Source: JBLMYQ01 sp050258375
Lineage (GTDB): Bacteria; Bacillota; Clostridia; Acetivibrionales; UBA4821
DNA length: 64,000 nucleotides
Assembly: GCA_050258375.1 (NCBI GenBank)
Contig: JBLMYQ010000029.1
Coordinates: 16,915-80,914 of the forward strand
Direction: 5' to 3'
The notes under the pieces are model-generated. The model was not told the DNA's origin, ran no database searches, and saw only the letters and a program-made list of their open reading frames with translations. This document shows, in pieces, positions 33,347 to 42,159 of the stretch (its first letter is position 1; every line of letters begins with the position of its first letter). A program made the translations under genes and the position numbers.

Positions 33347-34171
33347 TTAGCTCTGGTCTACATGCAAAGTCTTTGCAGTAACATTAATATATATTATGTT
33401 TAAAGCCGTAAGCCTTTCCATTTCCTCACAAACTTTCTCCTGAATTGCATTTAATACATCCGGTATATAGCATCCATATTCTATTGAGACTTCTATATCT
33501 ATAATTGCCCCCGCAGGCATATTTGTAACTCTTGACCTTACAGTTTTATATACACCTTCTACATGAGTAATTATATAGTCAACCATATTATTAATTACAT
33601 TATCAGAAATTATATATTTGCCCAGGTAACTGAATGTAGGTCTTACAACTGATTTATCCGCAATAAAAGGTAATTCATTATTATTATTTTTCGGCTTAAA
33701 GAATTTTAATGGGTCGAGAAAATACCCTGAAAAATTATTTTTTATTTCAAATGTAGGGACAGGAATAACATGCTTTCCTTCATCTTTTCTTATTGAAAGT
33801 GCCATGTTAATTTCCTCTTCGGTTGCAACATCTTGTATTCTTATAATATCTGAAATTTCAGGCAGCTCAAGTGCCGCTGCAATTTTGGAAACCATTTCAT
33901 CTGATGTGCCAAGAATAATTATTGACTCAGGGTCGTAGATTTTTATTGCCTCTCTTACCTCTCTGGCATGACTATAATCAGTAAATAAAGCTCGCTTTAT
34001 TGAAGCAATCTTTGTATCTTCTTTTTTTGCCGAAGAGCCTGCAATAACTTTGTTTCCTTTTATAAGAAGTCCATCATCAATTATGCATTCTATACCATGT
34101 TCTTTTGCCACCCATTGAACTCGGTGACTTTTGCCTGTCCCGCTAGGACCAACAAAAGCATAAACTTTCAC
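33347..34171 (-). CDS. P-loop NTPase fused to an Asp23/Gls24-like domain
   Basis: The 274-residue product begins with a Walker A motif (VGPSGTGKSHR, residues 7-17). The middle (SIIILGTSDEMVSKIAAALELP) looks like the rest of a small nucleotide-binding fold. The last 100 residues (GKYIISDNVINNMVDYIITHVEGVYKT through IDIEVSIEYGCYIPDVLNAIQEKVCEEMERLTAL) match the alkaline-shock Asp23/Gls24 family, which in other Firmicutes sits at the membrane and responds to envelope stress. The fusion suggests an ATP-dependent envelope-related role; the exact function is unknown. Confidence 0.75.
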   Translation of the reverse strand: MKVYAFVGPSGTGKSHRVQWVAKEHGIECIIDDGLLIKGNKVIAGSSAKKEDTKIASIKRALFTDYSHAREVREAIKIYDPESIIILGTSDEMVSKIAAALELPEISDIIRIQDVATEEEINMALSIRKDEGKHVIPVPTFEIKNNFSGYFLDPLKFFKPKNNNNELPFIADKSVVRPTFSYLGKYIISDNVINNMVDYIITHVEGVYKTVRSRVTNMPAGAIIDIEVSIEYGCYIPDVLNAIQEKVCEEMERLTALNIIYINVTAKTLHVDQS

Positions 34172-34236
34172 GTTAACCCCTCCTGCAAATAATTTACCAA
34201 ATCGAAAAACGGAAAGTATTGTGAATATTTGATAAT

Positions 34237-34250
34237 TTTAGTATACTAAA
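34237..34250. promoter_or_regulatory. perfect 14-base palindrome between divergent genes
   Basis: TTTAGTATACTAAA is self-complementary over all 14 bases and lies between the minus-strand P-loop/Asp23 gene and the plus-strand PilZ-like gene. It could be an operator for a dimeric regulator; A/T-rich chance cannot be excluded. Confidence 0.3.
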
Positions 34251-34396
34251 TATTATGAACTTATTTTCCCATATACTGAATTAAATTATAAAACCATCTG
34301 TCAAATATCTATATTAATAGATAATTGTTTCATATGCAAGTAATTAATTATTCTTTTAGCTATGAAAAATATGATATTAAAAGGGGAGGCAGGTCA

Positions 34397-35035
34397 ATGG
34401 AAAAACTCGATTTAAATAAAATAATATCTGCAGGCGCCTTAATCAGAACAAAATTTGATAAAACAGAATGGATTTCTAACGTAATTTATAAAATTTTTAA
34501 TGATATTATTCAAATTGAACTTACACAAGATTATATAAATAAGCTAATAATGCAAGGAAATCAAGTAAAGTGCAAAGTTACAACATCAGAGACCGAATAC
34601 GTTATAGATGGCATTGTAGAAAATATTGAAATTGATGACTCCAGAATAATATCAATTAAAGTTTTAAATATTAACAGATTTGAAAATGCAAGACAAAACA
34701 ATAGATATGATGCTTATATTATCTCTAAAATAACTGTTAACAGAGAAACAGCCATATTTTCAATAGTAACCAGCCTTAGCAATTCCGGTATATCCGTACT
34801 TTCAAAGTCAGAGCTTGAACTAAATTCTGATGCATTTGTAGAACTCTTTATAGATAGCGGAAATACAATTAGATTTTATGGAAATATTATAAGAAAGTTA
34901 TTGACTGAAAACGGATATGAATATGGCATAAAATTTAAACAGCTTGACCAGGAAAATCAGGATATGCTTGTAAATGTTATTAGCGAGTTCAAATCCAAAG
35001 AAGAAGGACTTCTAAAGAAATTTCTTGGACAATAA
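34397..35035 (+). CDS. PilZ/YcgR-like domain protein
   Basis: The 212-residue product has an N-terminal YcgR-like beta domain and a C-terminal PilZ-like domain. The first c-di-GMP contact motif is present as RQNNR (residues 99-103); the second, normally D/NxSxxG, is SLSNSG, lacking the leading Asp/Asn. Binding may therefore be weaker or lost. The start at 34397 is chosen because GGGGAGG lies 8 bases upstream; the frame extends to 34325 without one. It ends in a terminator. Confidence 0.75.
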   Translation: MEKLDLNKIISAGALIRTKFDKTEWISNVIYKIFNDIIQIELTQDYINKLIMQGNQVKCKVTTSETEYVIDGIVENIEIDDSRIISIKVLNINRFENARQNNRYDAYIISKITVNRETAIFSIVTSLSNSGISVLSKSELELNSDAFVELFIDSGNTIRFYGNIIRKLLTENGYEYGIKFKQLDQENQDMLVNVISEFKSKEEGLLKKFLGQ

Positions 35036-35042
35036 TAGCTTC

Positions 35043-35080
35043 GTAAAAAGAAACCATTAAAAAAATGGTTCTTTTTTTTT
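35043..35080 (+). terminator. intrinsic terminator after the PilZ-like gene
   Basis: AACCATT and AATGGTT pair, extended by flanking AGAA and TTCT, followed by a run of nine T. Confidence 0.88.
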
Positions 35081-35161
35081 AGAAAATTATTCTCAGTATA
35101 ATCGTTTTTTATCTGCATACCCTACTAATATATCTTAATAAAAATTTTGGAGGTGTTTAGA

Positions 35162-35371
35162 ATGGGAGTTGTAAAAGTTCTTAATCTTGTAGCAGATTCA
35201 AAAGAAAGTTGGCAGGATGCAGTAGAAAAAGCAGTTTCAGAAGCCTCAAGAACAGTTGAAAACATCACAGGAGTTGAAGTAATGAATACAACCGGTACTG
35301 TAAAAGATGGTAGAATTGTAGAGTATAAAGCAAATGTAAATGTAGCTTTTTATGTTGATCCAAACAAATAA
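35162..35371 (+). CDS. dodecin family flavin-binding protein
   Basis: Dodecins are small dodecameric proteins that store flavin or coenzyme A. The 69-residue product fits the family: VVKVLNLVADSKESWQDAVEKAV, then TVENITGVEVMNTTGTVKDGRIVEYKANVNVAFYV. The start MGVVKV at 35162 has GGAGGTG upstream; the longer frame from 35147 includes that site and is not used. It ends 13 bases before spoVAC with no terminator, so it is probably in the spore operon. The upstream box AGTATA (35095-35100) with CATACCCTA (35116-35124) faintly recalls a sigma-G promoter. Confidence 0.85.
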   Translation: MGVVKVLNLVADSKESWQDAVEKAVSEASRTVENITGVEVMNTTGTVKDGRIVEYKANVNVAFYVDPNK

Positions 35372-35384
35372 AGGGGAGGCAGAT

Positions 35385-35828
35385 ATGAATTCGCCCTTTA
35401 CCAAAAAAGAATATCAAGATTATGTCAAAAAGAAATCGCCTAATACTTCATTGTTAAAGAACATTGTTTGGGCGTTTGTTGTCGGGGGAATTATTTGCAC
35501 AATAGGTGAAATATTCAGAAATCTATATGAATTAAATGGTTTTAATAATGATACAGTATCAAATCTTACATCAATTACAATGATATTTATAGGCTCTTTT
35601 TTGACTGGGATAAATATTTACGATGAAATAGGTAAACGTGCCGGTGCCGGCTCAATAGTTCCTATAACAGGCTTTGCCAACTCTATTGTATCTCCCGCAA
35701 TGGAATATAAAAGCGAGGGATATATAACAGGAGTTGGTGCAAAGATGTTTGTAATAGCAGGACCTGTTCTTGTATTTGGAATAGCCTCTTCAGTAGTAAT
35801 AGGAATATTATTTTATATTTTCAAATGA
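35385..35828 (+). CDS. spoVAC: stage V sporulation protein AC
   Basis: SpoVAC is a forespore inner-membrane mechanosensitive channel component needed for dipicolinic acid movement. The 147-residue product has the family motifs NIVWAFVVGGIICTIGE, KRAGAGSIVPITGFANSIV and KMFVIAGPVLVFGI, with four membrane segments. The ATG at 35385 has AGGGGAGG; the longer frame overlaps the dodecin stop and is unlikely. Confidence 0.95.
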   Translation: MNSPFTKKEYQDYVKKKSPNTSLLKNIVWAFVVGGIICTIGEIFRNLYELNGFNNDTVSNLTSITMIFIGSFLTGINIYDEIGKRAGAGSIVPITGFANSIVSPAMEYKSEGYITGVGAKMFVIAGPVLVFGIASSVVIGILFYIFK

Positions 35829-35848
35829 TTTTTTAAGGCAGTGGGTGA

Positions 35849-36868
35849 ATGATGATAAGTAAAAAAATTTCAAAAAACACTGTGAAATTTCATAATCCGC
35901 CTTCAATAATTCAAACTGCAAGTATTGTAGGTCCTAGAGAGGGGGATGGTCCTCTCTCTAGATATTTTGATGAGATTATTAGTGATGAACTATGGAATGA
36001 GAAAACATGGGAAAAAGCTGAAAGTAAAATTCTTAGAGAATGTATAAACAATTTGGTAAAAAAATCAAATAAACCCAATAGCTTTATCGATTATATACTT
36101 GCAGGAGATTTATTAAATCAATGCCTCTCTTCTAATTATGCCGTTAGAGATATTGAAATACCCTACTTCGGATTATATGGAGCATGCTCTACTATGGCAG
36201 AATCTTTATCTCTAGCTGGAATGATAATTGATGGAGGCTTTGCAGATAATGTAATCTGTGCTGCTTCAAGCCATTTTTGTTCAGCAGAAAAGCAATTCCG
36301 CTTTCCACTTGAATTGGGGACCCAGAGACCTTTAACCTCACAATGGACTGTTACCGGCGCTGGAGCAACACTTCTAAGTTCAACGGGTAACGGTCCATAT
36401 CTTACTCATATAACAACAGGCAAGGTTATTGATATGGGTATAAATGATTCTAACAATATGGGTGCAGCAATGGCGCCTGCAGCTGCAGATACAATATACG
36501 AACACTTCAACAATACAGGTATATATCCAGATGATTATGATTTTATAATAACCGGAGATCTTGGATATATTGGCTTGGAAATAACCTCAGATATCTTGGC
36601 AAGAATGGGGTTAAACATAACTGATAAGCTTCTTGACTGTGGTGTGATGATTTTTGATAGAAAAAGACAGGATGTCCATGCCGGAGGAAGTGGATGTGGT
36701 TGCTCTGCCACCGTATTCAACGGTTATATATATAAAGAGCTATTAGCTGGAAACTTTAAAAATATTCTTTTAGTTGCTACAGGGGCATTAATGAACCCTA
36801 CAAGTATACAACAGGGCGAAACAATCCCCGCTATCGCTCATGCTGTTGCTATTAGGTGTACTAAATAA
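35849..36868 (+). CDS. spoVAD: stage V sporulation protein AD
   Basis: SpoVAD is a soluble forespore membrane-associated protein with a thiolase-like fold that binds dipicolinic acid. The 339-residue product has characteristic sequence FGLYGACSTMAESLSLAGM, SQWTVTGAGATLLS, and GGSGCGCSATVFNG near the end. It lies between spoVAC and spoVAEb in the usual order. Confidence 0.96.
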   Translation: MMISKKISKNTVKFHNPPSIIQTASIVGPREGDGPLSRYFDEIISDELWNEKTWEKAESKILRECINNLVKKSNKPNSFIDYILAGDLLNQCLSSNYAVRDIEIPYFGLYGACSTMAESLSLAGMIIDGGFADNVICAASSHFCSAEKQFRFPLELGTQRPLTSQWTVTGAGATLLSSTGNGPYLTHITTGKVIDMGINDSNNMGAAMAPAAADTIYEHFNNTGIYPDDYDFIITGDLGYIGLEITSDILARMGLNITDKLLDCGVMIFDRKRQDVHAGGSGCGCSATVFNGYIYKELLAGNFKNILLVATGALMNPTSIQQGETIPAIAHAVAIRCTK

Positions 36869-36891
36869 AACTTTCGGTCAGGGGGTGAATT

Positions 36892-37248
36892 ATGGATTAT
36901 CTAAGGGCATTTATATTAGGTGGAACTATTTGCGCAATAGGGCAATTACTGATTGATAAGACTAGGCTAACTCCAGCGAGAATACTTGTAATTTTTGTAA
37001 CAATAGGCGCAGTATTAACAGGCTTAGGCTTATATGATCATCTTGTTACACTGGGAGGTGCAGGAGCGACCGTTCCTTTGACAGGCTTTGGTTATGTTCT
37101 TACAAAAGGAGCAATCAAAGATGTTAATTCAATTGGTCTTTTAGGTGCACTTACAGGTGGAGTTAAAGCTGCCGCAGCAGGAATAACCGCCGCCTTGTTT
37201 TTCGGATATATTATATCCATAGTAGCAAAACCCAAGCCAAAAAGCTGA
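36892..37248 (+). CDS. spoVAE: stage V sporulation protein AE (SpoVAEb)
   Basis: The 118-residue membrane protein is similar in plan to SpoVAC: AFILGGTICAIGQLLID, VTLGGAGATVPLTGFGYVLTKGA, and a C-terminal segment. It should form part of the dipicolinic-acid channel in the forespore membrane. A GGGGGTGA site precedes the ATG. Confidence 0.94.
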   Translation: MDYLRAFILGGTICAIGQLLIDKTRLTPARILVIFVTIGAVLTGLGLYDHLVTLGGAGATVPLTGFGYVLTKGAIKDVNSIGLLGALTGGVKAAAAGITAALFFGYIISIVAKPKPKS

Positions 37249-37262
37249 AAGGAGCACTCTAA

Positions 37263-37820
37263 ATGAATAAGAGAAAGGTTATTGTAGTTACAGATGGTGA
37301 TGACTATGCCCGTGCAGCAGTTGAAAGCGCAGTCAGCAAAAATGGTGGCCGGTGTATATCCTTATCAGCAGGGAATCCCACCACCCTAACCGGTTCAGAA
37401 ATTGCAGAGCAGGTTATGATTGCCAAGCACGACCCTGTGGTAATAATGGTTGATGATAATGGAAATAGAGATAAGGGAAAAGGTGAAACTGCATTAAGGT
37501 CTTTTGCCTCATTTCCGCAAATTGAAATAATCGGTGCTCTTGCTGTTGCTGCGACAGGACATGGCAAATCTGGAATAAAGGTTAATTGCTCGATTTCAAG
37601 AGAAGGGAAAAAAGTGGATTCCGCTGTTGATAAAGAAGGTGTGCCAATAGAAGGAAATGAAGTCTTTGGAGATACTGTAGATATACTTAATGAAATCAAT
37701 ATTCCCTATATAGTTGGAATAGGTGATCCAGGAAAAATGAATGGCTTTGATGATCCATTAAAAGGCTCACCAATAACCACCCTGGCAATAAAAACAATTC
37801 TGGATCAATATCCTGTATGA
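37263..37820 (+). CDS. stage V sporulation protein AE, SpoVAEa type
   Basis: The 185-residue soluble product starts RKVIVVTDGDDYARAAVESA and includes VIMVDDNGNRDKGKGE and YIVGIGDPGKMNGFDDPL, typical of the SpoVAEa family that follows spoVAEb in many sporeformers. It is the last gene of the spoVA group; spoVAA, AB and AF are not present here. Its 3-prime end overlaps the convergent penicillin-binding protein gene by 16 bases. Confidence 0.88.
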   Translation: MNKRKVIVVTDGDDYARAAVESAVSKNGGRCISLSAGNPTTLTGSEIAEQVMIAKHDPVVIMVDDNGNRDKGKGETALRSFASFPQIEIIGALAVAATGHGKSGIKVNCSISREGKKVDSAVDKEGVPIEGNEVFGDTVDILNEINIPYIVGIGDPGKMNGFDDPLKGSPITTLAIKTILDQYPV

Positions 37821-40075
37821 ATATCACATTCTTTCTTTGGTGCTTCATAAATTGCATCTTTAGGTAAAGGAGCACTACTATCAATAGGTGTATAAGGTTC
37901 AAGTCTTTGAATCCTAATTACTGAAGTAACTTTTTCCGGTGGACAATTAACTGTAGCTATTTTTTTGCTATCACTACAGATATTCACTTTTAAGTGAGTC
38001 TTACAGATTTCTGTTGGCTCTGTCCCCTGAATAAATTTCTCTTTTCTAACCCTATTACCTCTTGGGTCATGTGAACAATATTCTCCAGGCAGTAATCCTG
38101 AATCAATACAAATATTAGCTGTTATTATACCGCTTGGCTCAACGAAATCCTTTACAGGTAAGTTCTTATGTGCTTTTTCCATTACTGTTTTCCAAATCTT
38201 TGCTGAATAATTTGCACTTCCGGGAATAGATCTTTTCCTGCCGTCATCGTTTTCATAGCCAAACCATGCAGCTCCAACATAGTAAGGTGTAAATCCTACA
38301 AACCATCTGTCTACATTCTCTGATGTGGTTCCTGTTTTTCCTGCTGCAGGCATATTTTGTAATTTTGCAGAACCTCCTGTTCCCTCATTAACAGCATTCT
38401 TCATCATATCTGTCAAAATATATGCCGCTCTCTCATCCATAACCTTTGTAAGATTTTGCTTTTTCTCTAAAAGAACTTTACCATTTTTATCCTTTACTTT
38501 AGTATATAGTATTGGCTTCGAATAATATCCGCCATTTGCTATAGCAGTATAAGCCGCAGCCATTTTCAAAGGCGATACCCCTTCAGTCAATCCGCCAAGA
38601 GCAAGTGCTTCAGGTAAATATTTATCCTGCCCTGCTAATTTATTTAACCCTAAATTGTTCAAAAAATCATATGACCTATCAGGTCCTACCTTCATCCAGA
38701 CTTTTACAGCTACAACATTCATTGAATCAGTAATAGCCCTCCTTATTGTTGAAAGTCCCCTGAAACCATCTTTATATGAATTACGCGGTGACCAATTTCC
38801 AATCCTTATTGGTACATCATCAATTACTGTAGCCGGTGTAATAAGCCCCATATCCAGTGCAGGACCATATACTGCAATAGGCTTAATACTAGAACCAGGC
38901 TGTCTCTTTAAATGAACTGCTCTGTTAAATGTCATTACACCTGTTTTCGGTCCATATCCTCCACACAAACCTACCACATAACCATTAGTATAATCCATAA
39001 CAACCATTGCAGACTGAGGTTGAACAGATTTTCCACTAAATTGCGCAAATACAGAATTCTTTGGTGAATATGCTTCATCTATTGCTTCCTGAACCTTTGA
39101 ATCCATAGTTGTATCTATCAATAAACCTTCATTAAAAAGCATTTCTTGTGCTCTTTTCTTTTCAATTCCCAGTTCTGACTGCAAATCACTCAACACCTGC
39201 TCGCACACTGCATCTATAAAATAAGACTGACGCGCAACCTTAACTACCTTTCCTTTTTTAATCTTTATTTTATCATTTGATGCTTCATTATACTGCTGCT
39301 CTGTTATAAAACCTTGCTCTTTCATTTTTGCCAGTACAAGCTCCTGCCTTTCTTTAGAAGCTTGAAAATCCGTTATCGGATTTCTTCTGCTTGGTGATTG
39401 AGTAATTCCTGCAAGCATAGCAGACTCAGCTATAGTCAAATCCTTTGCTTCTTTATCAAAATAGGTTCTTGCTGCTGTTTCAACGCCATAAGCATCTTGA
39501 CCAAGAAATATAGTATTTAAATACAATTCGATGATTTGGTCTTTAGAAAGCTTCTGTTCCAACATTATTGCTCTAATCTGTTCCTGCAGCTTTCTTTTAA
39601 TTGAAACTTCCCTTTCATTAGTTATATTCTTAATCAGCTGCTGAGTTATGGTACTTCCCCCATACTGCTTGCCACCAGGTATTATATAATTTATAGCCGC
39701 ACCTATTGACCTTTTTATATCAATGCCTCCATGCTCACGGAATCTCTCATCCTCAATTGCTATGAAAGCATTTGGCAGATACTGAGACATTTCATTCAAT
39801 CTTACAACAATTCTGTTTTGATATCCAAAGACTTTTACAATTTCTTTTCCATCTTTATCGTAAAATATTGATGACAAATTTTTAAATTCCAAATCATCAT
39901 TTTCAAGCTCTTGGGTAGTAGTTACCACAGCCAGGAATAATCCCCCACCTAAGCCAATACATATAGCAACAAAAAAAAGCAGCATAATAAGGAATGCCCT
40001 CGAATGAAAAACAAACTTTATAAACCCGCCTTTATTTGTGATTTTCCAGTATTTGTAGTTTTCTTTTAAACCCAT
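37805..40075 (-). CDS. class A penicillin-binding protein (bifunctional peptidoglycan synthase)
   Basis: The enzyme polymerises glycan strands and cross-links them at the outer membrane face. The 756-residue product has one N-terminal membrane anchor (FLIMLLFFVAICIGLGGGLFLAV), a GT51 transglycosylase domain (IEDERFREHGGIDIKRSIGA, QITQ-like GSTITQQLIKN), and a transpeptidase domain with SSIK (in RQPGSSIKPIA), SMN and KTGTT. The C-terminal tail has several Cys residues (CSHDPRGN, CKTHLKVNICS), also seen in other clostridial PBP1A proteins. It converges on spoVAEa. Confidence 0.94.
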   Translation of the reverse strand: MGLKENYKYWKITNKGGFIKFVFHSRAFLIMLLFFVAICIGLGGGLFLAVVTTTQELENDDLEFKNLSSIFYDKDGKEIVKVFGYQNRIVVRLNEMSQYLPNAFIAIEDERFREHGGIDIKRSIGAAINYIIPGGKQYGGSTITQQLIKNITNEREVSIKRKLQEQIRAIMLEQKLSKDQIIELYLNTIFLGQDAYGVETAARTYFDKEAKDLTIAESAMLAGITQSPSRRNPITDFQASKERQELVLAKMKEQGFITEQQYNEASNDKIKIKKGKVVKVARQSYFIDAVCEQVLSDLQSELGIEKKRAQEMLFNEGLLIDTTMDSKVQEAIDEAYSPKNSVFAQFSGKSVQPQSAMVVMDYTNGYVVGLCGGYGPKTGVMTFNRAVHLKRQPGSSIKPIAVYGPALDMGLITPATVIDDVPIRIGNWSPRNSYKDGFRGLSTIRRAITDSMNVVAVKVWMKVGPDRSYDFLNNLGLNKLAGQDKYLPEALALGGLTEGVSPLKMAAAYTAIANGGYYSKPILYTKVKDKNGKVLLEKKQNLTKVMDERAAYILTDMMKNAVNEGTGGSAKLQNMPAAGKTGTTSENVDRWFVGFTPYYVGAAWFGYENDDGRKRSIPGSANYSAKIWKTVMEKAHKNLPVKDFVEPSGIITANICIDSGLLPGEYCSHDPRGNRVRKEKFIQGTEPTEICKTHLKVNICSDSKKIATVNCPPEKVTSVIRIQRLEPYTPIDSSAPLPKDAIYEAPKKECDIHTGY

Positions 40076-40219
40076 ATCTTACCCATTAATCCTTCCCGGA
40101 TACTATCCTATTATCAGCAAAACTATTATATTACTGGCTTTTAATTTTGTAAACAAATCACAACAACTTCCTCCTCAGTATTTACATAAAATATTAAAAC
40201 ATAATTCACATTATGTTAA

Positions 40220-40249
40220 TTATCCACATTATCCACAATTTTGTCCACA
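40220..40249 (+). promoter_or_regulatory. cluster of DnaA boxes between the PBP gene and tsaD
   Basis: Two perfect DnaA boxes TTATCCACA abut head to tail at 40220-40228 and 40229-40237, and a third with one change, TTGTCCACA, follows at 40241-40249. A weaker TAATTCACA is at 40202. The region 40120-40220 is A/T rich. No dnaA, dnaN or other origin gene is near. Confidence 0.65.
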
Positions 40250-40339
40250 GGCTCAATCCTGTTATTATCTAGGGTTTAACACACTTCTTCACAATATCAA
40301 CATGATAAAATTCGACAAATTTATAAGGTTAACAGCATC

Positions 40340-41347
40340 TTATAGTTTTAGTCCCGGAACAGCATTAAGATCAAGCGTGCTGGTATATCCGGAAATGTAC
40401 CTGTAATAAGCAGAGCATCCTATCATTGCAGCATTATCCGTGCATAAAATGGGTGGTGGGCAGCTGAATTTTATACCCTTTATCTGTGTCTGTTCAACAA
40501 ACGTTTTTCTCAGCAGTGAATTAGCTGCAACTCCTCCAGCTAATGCAATCTTATTAATACCCGTTTGTTCCACAGCAGATATTGTGTTTTCAACCAGTAT
40601 ATCAACCACCGCTCTTTGGAAGCTTGCTGCTAAGTCAGGAATAATTATTTGCTCTCCCGCCATTTTTATTTTATTCATATGATTTAATACTGCAGTCTTC
40701 AAGCCACTAAAGCTAAAATCCAGGCAGTTAGGAAACCGCACTCTGGGAAATAAATAAGCATCATCTCGCCCACAGCTTGCTGCCTTATCAATACACGGGC
40801 CGCCCGGATAACCAAGCCCCATAGCTCTTGCAATTTTATCAAATGCTTCCCCGGCGGCATCATCCCGGGTTTGCCCTAATACCTTATAGTCTGTATATGT
40901 CTTCACATGAACAATCTCGGTATGTCCTCCGGATACAACCAGGCAAATAAAAGGAGGTTCAAGCCATTCGTTTTCAATATAGTTGGCAGAAATATGACCT
41001 GTAATATGATGAACACCTACCAGCGGCTTTTCAAGAGCAAAAGCAATGGCTTTAGCAGTTGATAATCCTACAAGCAGCGCTCCCACAAGCCCGGGTCCAT
41101 AGGTAGTTGCAATAAAATCAATATTTGAAAATTCAACTCCCGCATCACAAAGCGCTTGTTCAATAACAACACTGATATTCTCAACATGATGTCTGGAAGC
41201 AATCTCAGGAACCACACCTCCATATACTTTATGCAGTTCAATCTGTGATGAAATTACATTAGAAAGCACTTTTCTGCCACAGGTAACTGCAGCAGAGGTT
41301 TCATCACAGCTTGTTTCAATTGCAAGGCAAATCAAATCCTTGTTCAA
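40340..41347 (-). CDS. tsaD: tRNA N6-threonylcarbamoyladenosine transferase
   Basis: TsaD installs t6A at position 37 of ANN-decoding tRNAs with TsaB, TsaE and TsaC. The 335-residue product has the ATPase-fold motif AIETSCDETSAAV, the iron-binding HHITGH, SGGHTEIV and GGVAANSLLR. The family is universal and essential in most bacteria. It is downstream of the M50 protease gene with a 29-base gap. Confidence 0.97.
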   Translation of the reverse strand: MNKDLICLAIETSCDETSAAVTCGRKVLSNVISSQIELHKVYGGVVPEIASRHHVENISVVIEQALCDAGVEFSNIDFIATTYGPGLVGALLVGLSTAKAIAFALEKPLVGVHHITGHISANYIENEWLEPPFICLVVSGGHTEIVHVKTYTDYKVLGQTRDDAAGEAFDKIARAMGLGYPGGPCIDKAASCGRDDAYLFPRVRFPNCLDFSFSGLKTAVLNHMNKIKMAGEQIIIPDLAASFQRAVVDILVENTISAVEQTGINKIALAGGVAANSLLRKTFVEQTQIKGIKFSCPPPILCTDNAAMIGCSAYYRYISGYTSTLDLNAVPGLKL

Positions 41348-41376
41348 AAAATCAACCCCTAATAAATGCTATTTGA

Positions 41377-42027
41377 CTATATCAAGCCAAATAACAAACT
41401 AAATATAGTTATTATTGCACCAAAAATAAGCTCTATTGGCCGCGATAATATATAACTAAGTACATTAGTCAAAACTAATATTATAAGGATTATAAACCCA
41501 TATCTTTCAATAGACCTGTATTTTTGTGCTTGATTGTATGGGAGTAAATTAGCAATAATGTGTGACCCGTCAAGAGGTGGAATCGGAATCAGATTGAACA
41601 CAAACAACACTATATTTATTACCATAATATTTTGAATGATCTTTACCAGTATTCCCTGCTGAGCAGCTTGCAAGGCTCCTATTAACCCAAATTTCAAAGA
41701 TGCCACTAACAAAAATCCAAAGGCAATTGCAATAAATAAATTCATTAGCGGTCCGGCTATAGATACTATAACCTCATCTCTTTTAGGCTTTCTGAAATTC
41801 CGTGGATCAATAGGTACAGGCTTAGCCCATCCAATATGCGGAGGAATAAAAATCATAATAAGTCCTAATATATCAATATGCGGCCATGGCTCAATAGTCA
41901 GCCTTCCATATGACCTTGGCGTCGGATCACCAAGCTTGTCAGCTGCAAGTCCATGAGCAAATTCATGAAATACAAGACCAATCAAAACCGCCGGTAACAT
42001 TAATAATACATCAATAAAATAATCCAT
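41377..42027 (-). CDS. site-2 protease family (M50) zinc metalloprotease
   Basis: An integral-membrane protease of the rhomboid-independent M50B group, similar to the B. subtilis YwhC type. The 216-residue product has the zinc-site HEFAHGLAA and a second ligand region NLIPIPPLDGSHI, with about six membrane segments. Substrate unknown. The gene lies between lysS and tsaD. Confidence 0.92.
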   Translation of the reverse strand: MDYFIDVLLMLPAVLIGLVFHEFAHGLAADKLGDPTPRSYGRLTIEPWPHIDILGLIMIFIPPHIGWAKPVPIDPRNFRKPKRDEVIVSIAGPLMNLFIAIAFGFLLVASLKFGLIGALQAAQQGILVKIIQNIMVINIVLFVFNLIPIPPLDGSHIIANLLPYNQAQKYRSIERYGFIILIILVLTNVLSYILSRPIELIFGAIITIFSLLFGLI

Positions 42028-42099
42028 CCTAACTCCTTTAGATTACACGTATTTTATGCTGGTATTATTTAACCATCAAATACAAACTTTTTCAAGGCT

Positions 42100-42159
42100 T
42101 GTATGAAGAAATTAATAAACGGCAATTGCCCAAGCAATTACCGTTTATTAATTTCTTTT
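42100..42159 (-). terminator. long hairpin after lysS
   Basis: GAAATTAATAAACGGCAATTGC (42108-42129, not given in full elsewhere) pairs with the arm at 42134-42155 over about 22 bases with a single mismatch and a four-base loop. The T-run is stronger on the plus strand; on the lysS strand the 3-prime arm itself ends in TTTATTAATTTC. It most likely ends lysS transcription. Confidence 0.65.

Noticed and set aside
40120..40340. A chromosomal replication origin at the DnaA-box cluster
   Set aside because: No dnaA, dnaN, rpmH or other origin genes nearby and only three boxes; a regulatory or titration site is more economical.
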